Source: Climacteris rufus (lineage: Eukaryota; Chordata; Aves; Passeriformes; Climacteridae). From it: 64,000 nt of DNA. Below the pieces are notes generated by a model that did no database searches, was not told the origin of the DNA, and saw only the letters and a list, made by a program, of their open reading frames with translations. Each line of letters starts with the position of its first letter. The stretch's first letter is position 1. The stretch lies in assembly GCA_013398175.1 (NCBI GenBank), contig VZRZ01000394.1:783999-847998 (forward strand). Direction: 5' to 3'. This document shows, one piece after another, positions 1 through 10,680 of the stretch. The position numbers and the translations under genes are program-made.

Positions 1-50
1 CTCTTTTTTTGTTTTTTTTTTTTTCTCTTGAACTTGTTCTCTTGTTTCAG
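1..50 (+). other. Candidate 3' splice acceptor with long T tract
   Basis: A T-rich tract at 1-24 is followed by a second pyrimidine-rich stretch and ends in CAG at 48-50. This is a near-ideal vertebrate acceptor. It directly precedes an open segment that stops after 20 codons, so I read it as the acceptor of a last coding exon. The intron and the rest of the gene would lie left of the window. A T tract followed by CAG can also arise by chance. Confidence 0.4.
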
Positions 51-114
51 GACATCCAAATGGGATGAATATGATGAGGAGAGATCAGTTAAACCACTGT
101 CACTGACCAGATAG
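51..114 (+). CDS. Candidate terminal coding exon (partial gene, unrecognised)
   Basis: After the acceptor CAG there is one base (G51) that would complete a split codon, then 20 sense codons from 52 to 111 and a TAG stop at 112-114. The peptide contains SKWDEYDEE followed by a basic, Pro/Ser-containing tail. Its acidic-aromatic composition looks more like protein than translated junk. I do not recognise the family and assign no function. Frame 1 closes at once. The third frame is also open for 17 codons, so frame choice rests on composition only. An AATAAA lies 200 bases downstream, as expected for a short 3' UTR. All upstream exons would be outside the window. A chance open frame remains quite possible. 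Confidence 0.33.
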
Positions 115-313
115 AAGTTATTGCACTGAGTACTTTACCTAATAACCTACTTGCTGGAAGACCCCTAGCTATTATCATTAGAATTTCTGACATCCTGATT
201 TTTCTTGAAAAGGTCATATGGAAATGGAGAATTTCAGAGGTCAGAGTCAGTAATCTGTCTGAAGTATATATAATCATCTGTTAGATATGTTTTTTATTTT
301 GGCTGTGAAGCAC

Positions 314-319
314 AATAAA
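314..319 (+). terminator. Candidate polyadenylation signal
   Basis: A canonical AATAAA lies about 200 bases after the candidate stop at 112-114. A T/G-rich patch (GGGTTTTTAGAG) follows around 354-365 and could serve as the downstream element. It supports the terminal-exon reading at the left edge, but AATAAA is frequent in AT-rich DNA, so its weight is limited. Confidence 0.3.
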
Positions 320-2615
320 AAATCCCAAGTATCTTCTAGGCATATTCATAGAAGGGTTTTTAGAGTTCCCATGGGCTTACTTGGAAAAAGGTATCAAAAG
401 CTTGACTTCTGAAGAGAGACAAGGTGGCAGGGGGTGATTGATAGATGAACTGCCAGCCCTTACAAGTGCAAATGGAAATATGATCAGGGTTTGGAATCAG
501 CCCCATTCACCTGGGGAACAGGCAGTGCTGCATCTGAGGTCTGCAGCAAGGCACGGAGAATTTCAGGGGGAGACAGATGCTCTAGCAATGTTAAATGTTT
601 CAAAGATTTCCTATAAGCAAGAGCTACAGACATAAAGAAATTTACATAATTCCTGTGGGAGGCTATATGTGAAAACCATGTTATCTCTTTTTCAGTAGAT
701 AGTGTGCTGTTTACTTCAGCAAAAGTGGAGAAAAACAAAGGAAACTGGAAACTGTTAAGTTCAACCAGCAATCACACCACAAACCCATTGTGTTCAGTGT
801 GCTGCGTACCAGACACATCAGAGAAAGGCAGGAATGCCATTCATGCCCAATACACCTCTGCCAACCTTATCTTTGTGCCCAGTTTCCAAGGAAATGTGTT
901 TAGAAACACGTGTATCCAGTAACAGCAATGACCTGTGAATATAAGAGCTCCATCAGTCCCTGATGATAAGCAGTGGAAGTCTGCAACAAATCAGTGGAAT
1001 AAATCATTATGCTTTTAAAGGTTAACATTTGCCATCTTTCTCTTCAAAATGATTCCTCTGTGAAATTAAACATTGCTCTCAACACAAAAATATTATTGAA
1101 GAAGTTAAATGGTCCTCTGAAGATTATGTTAAATCTGAAGATGGCATTCAAATCAATAAAGTATGAGTTCAAAGCAGTCAGCAAAGCCAGTCCAAACTAC
1201 AGGGACTCCCATAGGTCACGCAAGCCTGCTGTGACCTTATTTCAATACATCTCTTATAAAATGGGTCAACAGCACTCCTCTTCAGCAAGTGACTCAGATA
1301 CTCACAGTTCCCTCCTTTCATTTCTTGCTACAGGTAAAAACCCATAAATATATGATCTGATCTGAACTCAGAGGAATAAAAATCAGATCATTTCTATATA
1401 TCATCATATAGGTATAGCATATATATCAACAAATATAGAGGGTCTTGAGTGTAGAGGAGCTCAGTGTTCAAGCAGGTATAAAAGGGGTGCTTTGATTTTT
1501 GTCTGCCAAAGCTATATCATTCAACATATGGAATAATGCAGAACTAATTGCAGACAAATACCCTGAGTTCTATTCTCTTCTTGTGGAGAACCAACTTTGG
1601 GCCAACAGCTCAGCAGATGTCAGTTCCCATTTTTGTGGCAGGGAACGAGAAAGAAGAGAGATGAATTTTCATACCTGAAGAGTCTCATTACTGTGTTGAA
1701 TTGCCCATAGGTAAAACTGTGTGTATTTTTCGTTCTGCCTACTGAAGAGGCAATAAAGCACATATATGCATGTACAGCAATGAAAAATTAATTACATGCG
1801 AAGAATTCCCTATTTTACAGCCTTAACATATTGCTTTGGTACAGCTGGCAGTAAAAATTCCTCACTTTGAAATAAGCATCTACACATACACAAATATATT
1901 AGTCTATATATTTGCACTATTGAACTAAAGTGCCATAAAGGAAGAATTCCATCATCCACCTCATGAAATTAATATTTCTTTGATCACACAACTGATTTTA
2001 TTTCAATAGGTGTTTTTTGAAAGCAAGTATCAATACCAGTCATAAGCCACATGTGCCTGAATTTGTCTGCAAATTCTACTATGAACATTAAGAACACTGA
2101 ATGATAAAAAAAATCAGATAGCTGTCAAAATAACTCTGCTCATTGTGCAGAAAAAGGGAAGCAGAAAATAGTCAGTTATATCTGTAGCACATCACTGAAA
2201 AGCAGCACATGAGCAAACACTGGCCCGTGGTAGCCCTAATACCATGTCCTCATCTGAAAGATGGAGGACAAAACCAGTCTGATAAATCCACAAGAAAAAG
2301 GGTCTCTATTCATTAGGGAGAGAAGATATAGATACTGCCATGTGTCCTTTGAAATTGCTTGTAAGATGATGTCCACAGATAAGAAATCATCACATTCCCA
2401 GGTGTCAGTTAATAAACCCTCCTTTTCTGAACAGATGAATTAAATAATTTAGAATTCAGAATATGTTGCTACCCAAAATTAGATCACCATCTAATGAAAG
2501 GAAGAAATTGCCTTGTACATGCACCTGGTGGGGGTCTGATTCATTCTGCTATAGAATAGCCTTTAAAAGAGACTGTCCTACCCCTTCCTAGCCTACACCT
2601 GGAGTGAAGAGAGTC
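320..2615. other. Gene-free AT-rich stretch
   Basis: No repeat family or gene was recognised here. The longest frame (1009-1347, plus, 112 codons) is lysine-, serine- and leucine-rich, as expected from AT-rich DNA, and resembles nothing I know. Several AATAAA motifs are scattered through it. Confidence 0.6.
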
Positions 2616-2619
2616 CCCT

Positions 2620-2752
2620 TCCTCTGTATGGTGTGATCAAGGGATGGCCCTTTATTGCCCATGACTGGCCATTGACTCCAGGGCCAGAAGTTGGACTTGA
2701 CGATCCTTGTGGGTCCCTTACAACTCAGGATATTCCATGATTCTGTGACTCT
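2620..2752 (+). mobile_element. CR1 LINE, 3' end fragment
   Basis: The stretch 2673-2752 matches the CR1 3' UTR end. It has the order 'GGGCCAGAAGTTGGACTTGA', then 'GATCCTTGTGGGTCCCTT', then the tail ATTCCATGATTCTGTGA. The part 2620-2672 is a more diverged continuation. CR1 is the dominant non-LTR retrotransposon of birds and is usually 5'-truncated like this one. It encodes nothing here. Confidence 0.88.
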
Positions 2753-3299
2753 AACAGAACTTCCTGCTGCCCACACTGCTCCACTGTGTGACTCCACTCT
2801 GTCTGCTGAGGAGTTCATCAGACATGGAGAGCATTGAGTGGGAATGCCCTGCCTCAGTACCTGAAAATGAGGATCTGGGGTTTGTATATGGCCAGTGGCA
2901 CCATAGGGCTCCATCAGGACTGGACGTTAGTGAGATGAAGAGGAGGATGAAGACCTGTCTGCTCAGCTCCAGCACTGCCTCCTCCATTGGTAATCACTGA
3001 TCTGCAAATCCCAGGGACTTCACACTGAAGCAGGTATGGCATTATCCGAGCAAATGCAGCCATAAACTGCTTCTGCTAACTATGATCTTACAAACAGCTA
3101 AGGAAGAAATATTTAGAGTCAGAGACACAAAATGTGTTAATTTCAGTCTTTTGTACTCTTGAAAGATGTCAGGTATTGCTCTTGCAAATGTTATAGCAAG
3201 CAGTTTGGTTTGCAGCAAGAAGAAATAGTTTTGATATTTCAAGTAAACATCTTTTTTTAAAGGGCTCATATTTCAATCTTTTAAAATTAAAGATGCTTG

Positions 3300-3362
3300 C
3301 AAAAAAAATCAAAACAAAACAAACAAACAAACAAAAAACCCAAAAGAAAACCAAACAAAACC
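3300..3362. repeat. (AAAC)n-like simple repeat
   Basis: An A-rich tract of AAAAC/AAAC units with several interruptions (AAAAAACCC, AAAAGAAAACC). It might be the decayed A-rich tail of an old insertion, but no element body was recognised beside it. Confidence 0.8.
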
Positions 3363-4161
3363 TTAAACTTCCAAAAGCTTTCTCTCCACTACTTACTCCA
3401 TGTTTAAAATGAAACAGCTTAGTTCTGTCCACAGGATCTGCATTTCACTCTGTCAGCATAAGAAAACTGTTCCTCACAGCACCCTCCAAAGATGTCTGCC
3501 CCTGCTGATTGCAATCCATAATCAAAATGAATGACAGATCACACAGCAGGAATTTTGTTTGCAAATCTCTGAAATCAGTGAATGTATCTGAACACCTCTC
3601 ATCTGTATCACTTTGTCCCCAGACCCATTTTCTTGTTACAAACAGGCGTGAACACCCTGATTTAACAGATTGCTGAGCTCTCCTGTTCACTTCCCTGTTC
3701 ATTAATCTTCATAAAATAATCTGGCAACGAAAATTGCTGGAGTTCTCCCTGTACTACCTGCTGCACTCTGGGCTCTAGTGAATAAATGGGGAGTATCTAA
3801 TATGTGGAGAGGAAGGTTTAACTCTGTATTCTTTCATGTGTTGGAATGTCTCCAGCCTCTGTCCCTGTGGAATGTAAAGCTCTGTACAGACTGATTTGCT
3901 ATGCAGGGCACACTCAGCAGGACCAGCTGAAGGCACATTGAAGAGGAGTTAAAACAATAAGGTAAGTTACAGGTAGCACAGCCCTGCGTGGCATAAATCA
4001 GCCCCTGCCACAGGGTGAAATTCTGTTTCTTCTAGGAAATAGTTGCATTAAACACATTTCCGAAAGGATTATCAAAAACTATTCATTTTAGGCCAATGAA
4101 AAGAATACTCCATACAATCTTCTGCTGCAGCAAATGTGTCTGTAGCCTGCAAAGGTTGATT

Positions 4162-4185
4162 TGAGCAAGCTTTCAAGCTTGCTCA
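4162..4185. repeat. 24-bp palindrome (11-bp arms, 2-bp spacer)
   Basis: TGAGCAAGCTT and AAGCTTGCTCA are exact reverse complements separated by TC. The arms include two HindIII-type AAGCTT cores. No flanking element explains it. Confidence 0.9.
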
Positions 4186-4419
4186 CCGTTATGAGACACT
4201 TGACACACATGGAGAGTGTCACCCCATAGGAAGCCCAGAAGGAATCAGATCCCCTGACTTCAGGTCCTGCATCTCAGAGGGGCAGAACTGCCCGTGCATG
4301 GCCCAGAAGGATGCTCTTGAAAGGGAACAACAGTATCAGGGTATGTATTCAGCAGGCTGCCAAAGTTGGCCATGTCACCTTGTCACCTTTGCTCATCAAA
4401 GGACAGGATGCTTAAGGCG

Positions 4420-4680
4420 GGACAACTGCAAAAATCACAAGTGCCTGAGAGCATTGTTCAAACACTTTTTGAACTATGCCAAGTGCTGTGACCACTTCCC
4501 CGGGGAGCCTGTTCCAGCGCTCAACCGCGTTTTGGTTGAAGAACCTTTTCCTAAAATCCAGCCTAAACCACCCCTGACATAATTTCATGATGTTCCTTGG
4601 GTCCTGTTTACAGATCATCATAGAGAAGAAGAGATCAGTGCCTGCCCCTTGCTTCAATTCATGAACCTGAAATACTCAGA
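4420..4680 (-). mobile_element. CR1 LINE fragment, 3' truncated or diverged
   Basis: Read on the minus strand, this is the end of CR1 ORF2 and the start of its 3' region. The translated minus frame at 4412-4657 contains FRLDFRKRFF and WNRLPGEVV, recognisable variants of the CR1 ORF2 C-terminal tail. The plus strand shows 'CCGGGGAGCCTGTTCCAGCG' and 'AAGAACCTTTTCCTAAAATC'. The usual terminal ATTCTATG repeats are missing at the low-coordinate side, so the copy lost or diverged its extreme 3' end. The short open frame is a fossil remnant, not a gene. Confidence 0.92.
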
Positions 4681-7595
4681 TTAGGCCAGTAAAATGTGGC
4701 AACACTAGAGATGTAGGAAATGTTGCAACAATATATTATTGCTAAAACTGGCATGTCTTTTGTCCTAGTTTACAGAGAGCAATCTTCATTGGCTAAGTCA
4801 GATACAGATTTTTTTCTCACAGGAAATATTGCTCTGGGATATAAATTCTATTGACTCTCCATATTGACAGAAGGTAACAAGAGACTTGAAAAAGCACTGG
4901 CTAGCAGCTCCTAGCTCACGAGAAATTACATATCGAACTATATTGGACGTGTCCGAGGTGGTAGGGAGACAAAGACAAGTTGCATGCTATCCATCAGACC
5001 ACTCGCACATGGAAATGCTGTTACTTAGCTTCCCTTTTAATTAGAAAACAACTTCAAATTCATTTCACCGTAAAAAATCACACTAGGTGGCTGACCCCTG
5101 CTCCAAAGCTCCATGTCTGTCTGTAAAAGGAAGCCAGAGGCTGGTTCAGGCAGAGACAGCTAAGACTGGACAGAACAGAAAGGCTGAGACTTCTCCAAGA
5201 ACTGCTAAACAGAACAATTCGGGTGCAGCATGAGTTACACCTCGTTAGGGCAGCAATAAGATGAGGGCATTATAATTTAAAAATATACTTTATATGACAT
5301 TTCTTTCTTAATGAGTGCCATTTGGCTTTGTGAGAGCCGACAGAGTGTCGGCTGCCACAAAAAATGAAGATCCTACCTTCATCAGCAAAAGGCTGAGTGG
5401 AATACACTTTTCACTGGCCTAAATTTAATGGTTTTTGAGAATCCCTTTGGATGTGCCTTTAATGCATTTATTGCCTAGAAAACACCCCAGGATTTCACTG
5501 GATTGAACTGAACTCAGGCTTGCTGAGGTGATGCTACAGTCTACAGTCCCTAAATATGAGTGAAAAGAATATGCATTTCCAGATGAGCCTGATGGTGACT
5601 CCAGGGCTCCTGTCTAAGTGAGAAGAGCGAAAGAGAAGAGAAGGAAAAAACACATGGAATCAAAACTGCCTCTTTCTTGAACAAGGAAGAAAAACAAAGT
5701 TTGGTTTTTACAGCTTTACTATGAACTGCTTTGATATGAAATTGCTGATCAATAATAACAACACGAGAAACAGGATCTTTCCTACTGGTGCTCATTGTGA
5801 AAGATTATATAAAGTGATTCAGTTTGCTTTTGTCAACATATATCTTACATCTGTACCCAGGCTGAAATCCAGACACCCCATGTCTTTAACTTTCCAGGGT
5901 AAACAAAGCTGGGATTCTGCTGCTTGTTCAGGGCAGATTAGGGCCCATTGATACAGGGACATTTTGCATTTCAAAGCCTTCTGCAAATTAGTTTCTTTTT
6001 TGTAGCCTTTTAAATAGATCACAAGAAACAAATAATTATCATATTCCTGACTATTATTCCCTCCCAACACTTCCTCCTTCTCAAGCCCACATTTACTCTG
6101 CTCCTTCTTCAGGGTACACATCACCTGTTTGAACAAATTTAATTAGCAAATGTCAGTAAGTATAGATGTGCTCACTGCAAAAATGCATAATCACTGTGAT
6201 TTCCTTGGAGCATTTTTGTGCTTATTATGAGAAGAATAAAAAGTTTTATGCTCTTAAATGTGAAGTTTTCAGAAATGGATCCATTAAAAATGGACAAATT
6301 ACAGGATACATGAAAATTTTCTTTCCAGGAAAACAGTTTCATGAAATGTGCCTACTTCAGACTTGATACACTTTTATAGTCAAGATCTTGTGTAATTTTA
6401 AGCTCAAATTAGCAGAGCATTTAATTCCCATGGCTGTGCTGAGACCAGACCAACAACAAGCATTTTTGGAGGGATCTGCACGTGGGAGAAGTAGTTACTG
6501 TGCTTTCTCCTCCCACCCCATGAAGCAATAGAAACTCATCACGCAGAATGAAACACCAGAGATGACAGAAGAAGAGGACTTACAAAAGAAGAAAACAAGA
6601 GCAGAGACACACAAAGCTCTGAGCAATAGAGAGATGAAACAAGGTATTTTGCAGCTAAATGGTAGATTGGAGAGGGCTGTACTTGGGGGTCCAAACTGAG
6701 AGACACACATGCAAAAAACTCTTGGGCCACCAAAGAGGACCCAACAAAAACTGCCAAAATATGCCTGAGGAAGGAAGGAGGGAAAGTCAGTGAAACATGT
6801 GAAAGGTTTCTCTCTCTAGATCCAGACTCTCCTGTGCCTCTGTCTGCTGAGAAGGAAAAGAGGGGTGGTTGTGGAGTCCTGTGGAAGCAATGGCAAGTAC
6901 AGTGCATCAATATTTGCATGAACACTTACAGCACACTCTGAGGGAATTGGTTTGCAACCCAGATTAGAAGAGAGCAACATAACCAGACCTCAATGTCACC
7001 TTCTATGAACAGTTGCTGACAGAGGGTTTCTGGCCCCAAAAACAGAATGTTCCAATATGTCAAATAGTGCACTACATTGGGGTATTTAAAACTCTATTTT
7101 TACCCATTCAGCACCCATCAGAGCCTTGGAGTAGATGGAGAGGGCTAATAGGCTGCCAGACAGGTCTGTCTCTGGACATGGACTAAAGTAAGTACAACCC
7201 CAGTTGTGTCAATTGTGCATTTGTGATGCTCTAGTAACAAAAACACCAGCAAGTGCCTTGTTCCCAAAGCAGGGCTTGGGCATTTCATGTCCTGAGTCTG
7301 GGGGAGGAAAAAGAAAAGGCTGAGGATGTGAATGAAAGCTGCATTTCAACAAAAGCCCTTTGATATCAAATATCACAGATCAGGGGAAATAAACTAATTT
7401 TAAAAAGAGAGAAAATGAAATAGCAGAGAGGGCAGAAGAGAGCAAGGGAAGAAGTGAAGCCTTGTTGTGAATTTTACAGCTGAAAAGCATCTTTAAGGGA
7501 CTTCCCTGATCTGCCATTTATTAGGTAACACATGGCAGGGCAATAGAACCTGCTCCTGCTGTTTCAACCTACACCCACTGCCCAGGGGATGCACC
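4681..7595. other. Gene-free stretch
   Basis: No repeat family or coding exon was recognised. There is a compact GC-rich hairpin at 5327-5361. The minus frames at 5550-5795, 5819-6136 and 6539-6925 show no domain, and the last is rich in S, L and F as expected from pyrimidine-rich sequence. Confidence 0.55.
5327..5361. repeat. Inverted repeat able to form a hairpin
   Basis: TTTGTG (5327-5332) pairs with CACAAA (5356-5361), and AGCCGACA (5335-5342) pairs with TGTCGGCT (5346-5353). A 2x2 internal mismatch separates the two stems and the loop is 3 bases (GAG). It contains two CpGs in an otherwise CpG-poor area. The stem is too short for a typical microRNA precursor. Confidence 0.8.
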
Positions 7596-7598
7596 TCA

Positions 7599-7987
7599 TG
7601 TCAAAGGTTGCTGGCAAATGCCAAATTCCACTTTGAGAGTGTTGCCTTAGGTTTAACCCTTATGTTTTTCAAATCCTGCATTGTCTGGTGTGTATGCTTT
7701 ATATCTCATTGGTTGCTGTTTTCTATAGACATAACACTACCACTCTGTACTTACTCTCCAAGGACATTTGGGCTGTCCAGGCCCAAGCTTCTACGGGGGG
7801 GCGGGGNCAAATGGACCAAACCTATAAAGGTCTGGAGAACTCGTGACTCGTCATCCATTTTGGGTGATGCCCCAGGGAGGGGGCTTTTTCTGCCCTAAAT
7901 GTACCTTTGAAGGCCCTTCAAATAAATACCCACCTTTTATTCCCTTACTCCTGCCTGGCCTCAATTTTTGGGCTAGCCATTTAGGCA
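7599..7987 (+). mobile_element. Probable solo ERV LTR
   Basis: The block has the layout of a retroviral LTR. It begins TGT, has a TATA box (TATAAA, 7823-7828) and a CpG-bearing stretch after it. AATAAA follows at 7922-7927, then a T/C-rich stretch, and the block ends near ...GGCA. The sequence after the polyA signal ('CCTTTTATTCCC', then 'CTGCCTGGCCTC') resembles the 3' part of LTRs common in songbird and other avian genomes. No gag, pol or env frame flanks it, so it is most likely a solo LTR. I could not find a convincing target-site duplication, so the exact ends are provisional. One base (7807) in its G-rich run is unresolved. Confidence 0.65.
7807..7807. other. Ambiguous base in G-rich run
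   Basis: A single N sits at the end of a G7-C-G4 tract inside the LTR. It most likely reflects a sequencing or consensus problem in the G-run. Confidence 0.98.
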
Positions 7988-9407
7988 TCAAGAGAGGCCG
8001 CTGGGTTTCAGGAGCACATCAGCACCATGGAGCCATCCCAGACCCTCTCAGAGGGCTCCTGATCCTCCTCCCATGGGATCTGATGAGCTGTCTTTTGGAC
8101 ATTGACCCCCATATTTCATCCTTGCTACTTTAGAACAAGTATTGCAGCAGCAGTGCAGCCTTTTCATTGAGCTGATGAACCTTAGAGACATTTTGTATAT
8201 TGCACAGATCAAAAAATACTTTCTCCAGTAAAAAAAAAAAAGATTGAATTGACCCTAAAACTGCAGCACATTTCAAACAACAGCCTGAAACTGTATCCCA
8301 TCTACACTTTTATCCCTGTCCTGGATTTATTGCAGTTAAGTTGGTCAAAAGTGCTGCAGGTTGTCCTGTGACTTGCAGAATTTTTCAGATGAAAAATGAA
8401 AAAAACCACCAAATTTCTTCACTTAATGGTAGGGACAAGAGATAAGAATATGGTCACTTTACATTCATAAAGAAATAAAACCAAAATCAATACTCTCCCA
8501 AGGAACGCTCCTACTAATACTGTTAATCTCTCCCATAGGTCACAGCCAACTCTGGACTGTATTTATTTAGTCTTCTTGTTTATTACTGGTATCCCAGGCA
8601 AGCTTGTTAACTTTAAGTATCTAAAAACAGGTAAGTAGAGGAGAAACATTTATTAAATATTTCAAAAGCATAGCATTTGGGAGGCTGGCAGAAAACTTTG
8701 CTGTTTTCAAAAATGAATGTTGTATTTTCACATATTTTCTCAATAAAAATTTGTCTAGTTAACTATTGATAACTTTGGTATTTCCTGAAATCCTGCAAAC
8801 AAATTTGGCTTTTTTTTTCTCCTATACTAAAATCCAAGATTTTTTGCTGTAGTTGACAGAGGGCTCTTTCAGGTGTGAAGTTCTTGGTGAGAAATCAGCT
8901 TGTAGTTCCATAACTAACAAGGTCAGAAGCCTTGTCAGGTGCATATCAAGAGAGTTGGATAAGATTCAAAGTACTTATGCTGCAATATGGTAGCTGAGGA
9001 CATGAATTACATTCTTGAAGGGGAAAAAATTACCCTTTGAAATTGCAGCAATGATATACTCAAGTGGTCTATAAATTAAGACACCTTCTCACAACTCACA
9101 AATAGAACCAATCTTTTAACAAGTGTTAAAAATTAATAAGGAGAGGAGAGAAGGAGATCAAAGCTAAGGTAGATGCTTCAGAAAACTGTCAAAACATCAA
9201 CAGAAGAAATCTTTCAGTTTTAGTTCATAAGAAGAGACCATAGAAGCATTTCTGTTTTGGTGGAATGAAATGGCTTTAAATCAAACAGAAGAGAATCTGA
9301 AATGAAACATATATAAGGAAAGTAGTCTCTTAATTTTTCTGCTCGGGAAAACTTGCTTGACCTGAAATTGAAAGTTGTAAACTGATGATTCACTTCCTCA
9401 CCCAAAC
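7988..9407. other. Gene-free stretch
   Basis: No recognisable repeat. Short A tract at 8230-8241. A splice-bounded 92-base open segment at 8539-8630 is described separately. Confidence 0.55.
8539..8630 (+). other. Splice-bounded open segment (candidate exon, weak)
   Basis: A TACTAAT branch-site-like motif (about 8507-8513) and a TCTCTCCCATAG acceptor precede it. CAGGTAAGT (8628-8634) forms a strong donor at its end. One frame is open throughout (1 + 30 codons + 1 base) and encodes a hydrophobic stretch (LDCIYLVFLFITGIPGK). Thirty open codons in some frame is common by chance, and no protein family was recognised. Confidence 0.2.
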
Positions 9408-9742
9408 TCATAGAATCATAGAATGGTCTGGGTAGGAAGGGATGTCAAAGACCATCTAGTGCCAAGTCCTCTGCCATGGGTAGGGACAGATTCACTAGAA
9501 CAGGTTGCTCAAAGTCCCATCCAACTTTCAGGGATGGGGCATCCACAGCTTTTCTGGGAAAACTTTTCCAGTGTTTCACCACAGTAAAAAATGTCTTCCT
9601 AGTATCTAATCTAAACCTGTCCTCTTCCAGTTTGCATACCTTTATAAACAGTTCAGCTTTCCTGTAGACCTCCTTTAGATATTGGGAGGTGGCCTAAGTT
9701 CTCCCTAGAGCCTTCTTTTCTGTAGGCTGAACAACCCCAGCT
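9408..9742 (-). mobile_element. CR1 LINE 3' portion, minus strand
   Basis: The low-coordinate end starts with TCATAGAATCATAGAATGG, the reverse complement of the CR1 terminal repeats. Typical CR1 blocks follow: GGATGGGGCATCCACAGCTT, TCCAGTGTTTCACCAC, AACCTGTCCTCTTCCAGTTT, and GGCTGAACAACCCCAG near 9725-9740. About 335 bp is retained, covering the 3' UTR and the end of ORF2. The ORF2 frame is destroyed. Confidence 0.93.
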
Positions 9743-9850
9743 TTTTTATAAATTATATTTATGCTTTTATTTATATATATATATATATATATAAATATAT
9801 TTTATTATATATATATTTATTTATATGTATTTATGCTTTTTATATATTAT
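9743..9850. repeat. AT-rich microsatellite interrupting CR1
   Basis: An AT-only tract with (TA)n cores (about 9772-9792 and 9806-9816) and TTTAT-type interruptions. CR1 similarity appears to resume just after it, so the tract seems to have expanded inside, or inserted into, the CR1 copy. Confidence 0.9.
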
Positions 9851-9895
9851 GAGCCTTTCCTCATAAGATATCCAATTGCCTTCACCCCTGAAGAA
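9851..9895 (-). mobile_element. Probable continuation of the same CR1
   Basis: GAGCCTTTCCTCATAAGA followed by TCCAATTGCCTTCA resembles the CR1 segment that normally follows directly after '...CTGAACAACCCCAACTCT' on this strand. Its position right after the AT tract supports a single interrupted copy. Confidence 0.6.
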
Positions 9896-10592
9896 AGAGG
9901 ACACACAAAATCCTTTAGACCAAGATGCACCCACTTAGAGAACATGCACTGACAGCTGTCCCACCAGGATCACATGATTTTGGAAAGAAGGTGTTCTAGC
10001 TCCAGGTCCCACTCTCCAGGCTGCTCAAGGCAGATTTTCACCATGTTTATTCCAGAATAAACTTTGTTTCACAGACAGGCCATGTGCTTGTTGTTACTTC
10101 TTCAGAAGTACAGTGAGGAGGATGGAGGAATCCTTCATACCTTCAAAGCTGATCTCCAAAAACCCTCAGAAATCTAAGGATGTGCAAAAAAAAATCTTGA
10201 TGTTGCAGGTCCATGTCTTCTAACACCTAACACAGAGAGACACCTTGGTGACAACTGTGGAGACTTCAGAGATTTTATTTTGCTCAGACAGGGATTAGGG
10301 TAGAGCTTAAATGCACTCACAGTCCCACACAAATCCAGATGTTTGGTGTCAGTCTAAGGTTCAGTCTAAGTGTCTGAGGTGTTAATCTAAGTGATCTGGG
10401 CTCACACTGTAGCTGGAGAGAATCAGATGTCCCCAGTGGGAGATGTGTCCCATTTTTAGACAAATATCTAAAACAGTGAATCTGTCTTGCTCTCTTGCTC
10501 TCCCCTTCCAAAGACAGAGTCCTCCACTAAACAGCAGTCTCAGTTTTAGCTGCAGAGAGCCTAACACTGAAAGAGAGGAATCTCTCCCCACA
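9896..10592. other. Gene-free stretch
   Basis: Nothing recognised. The 10317-10694 area has overlapping short frames on both strands but no domain. Confidence 0.55.
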
Positions 10593-10680
10593 CAAATTGC
10601 TTGCCCAAGGTCACATAAGCAGCTCATTGCACAGATCCAAAATTCGAGTTTAGCTCAGGCACTCCTTCGTCACTGTTCCC
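10593..10680 (-). mobile_element. MIR-like SINE remnant, minus strand
   Basis: TTGCTTGCCCAAGGTCACAT is followed by a spaced AAATTCGAGTTTAG, the order seen on the minus strand of the MIR core (CTTGCCCAAGGTCACACAGC, then GGATTCGAACCC). MIR is an ancient tRNA-derived SINE that survives in bird genomes as diverged pieces. Confidence 0.7.

Larger units (their letters stand above)
2753..4419. other. Gene-free stretch with A-rich repeat and palindrome
   Basis: No gene was recognised. The stretch contains the A/C-rich simple repeat at 3300-3362, a perfect donor-like AAG|GTAAGT at 3960/3961 with no open exon behind it, and a 24-bp palindrome at 4162-4185. Confidence 0.6.

Noticed and set aside
2240..2275. 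CCTCATCTGAAAGATGGAGG resembling MIR
   Set aside because: Isolated match without the preceding or following MIR blocks.
3907..3966. AG acceptor plus perfect AAG|GTAAGT donor
   Set aside because: The enclosed 50-odd bases have stops in all three frames and no partner exon, so it was not kept as an exon.
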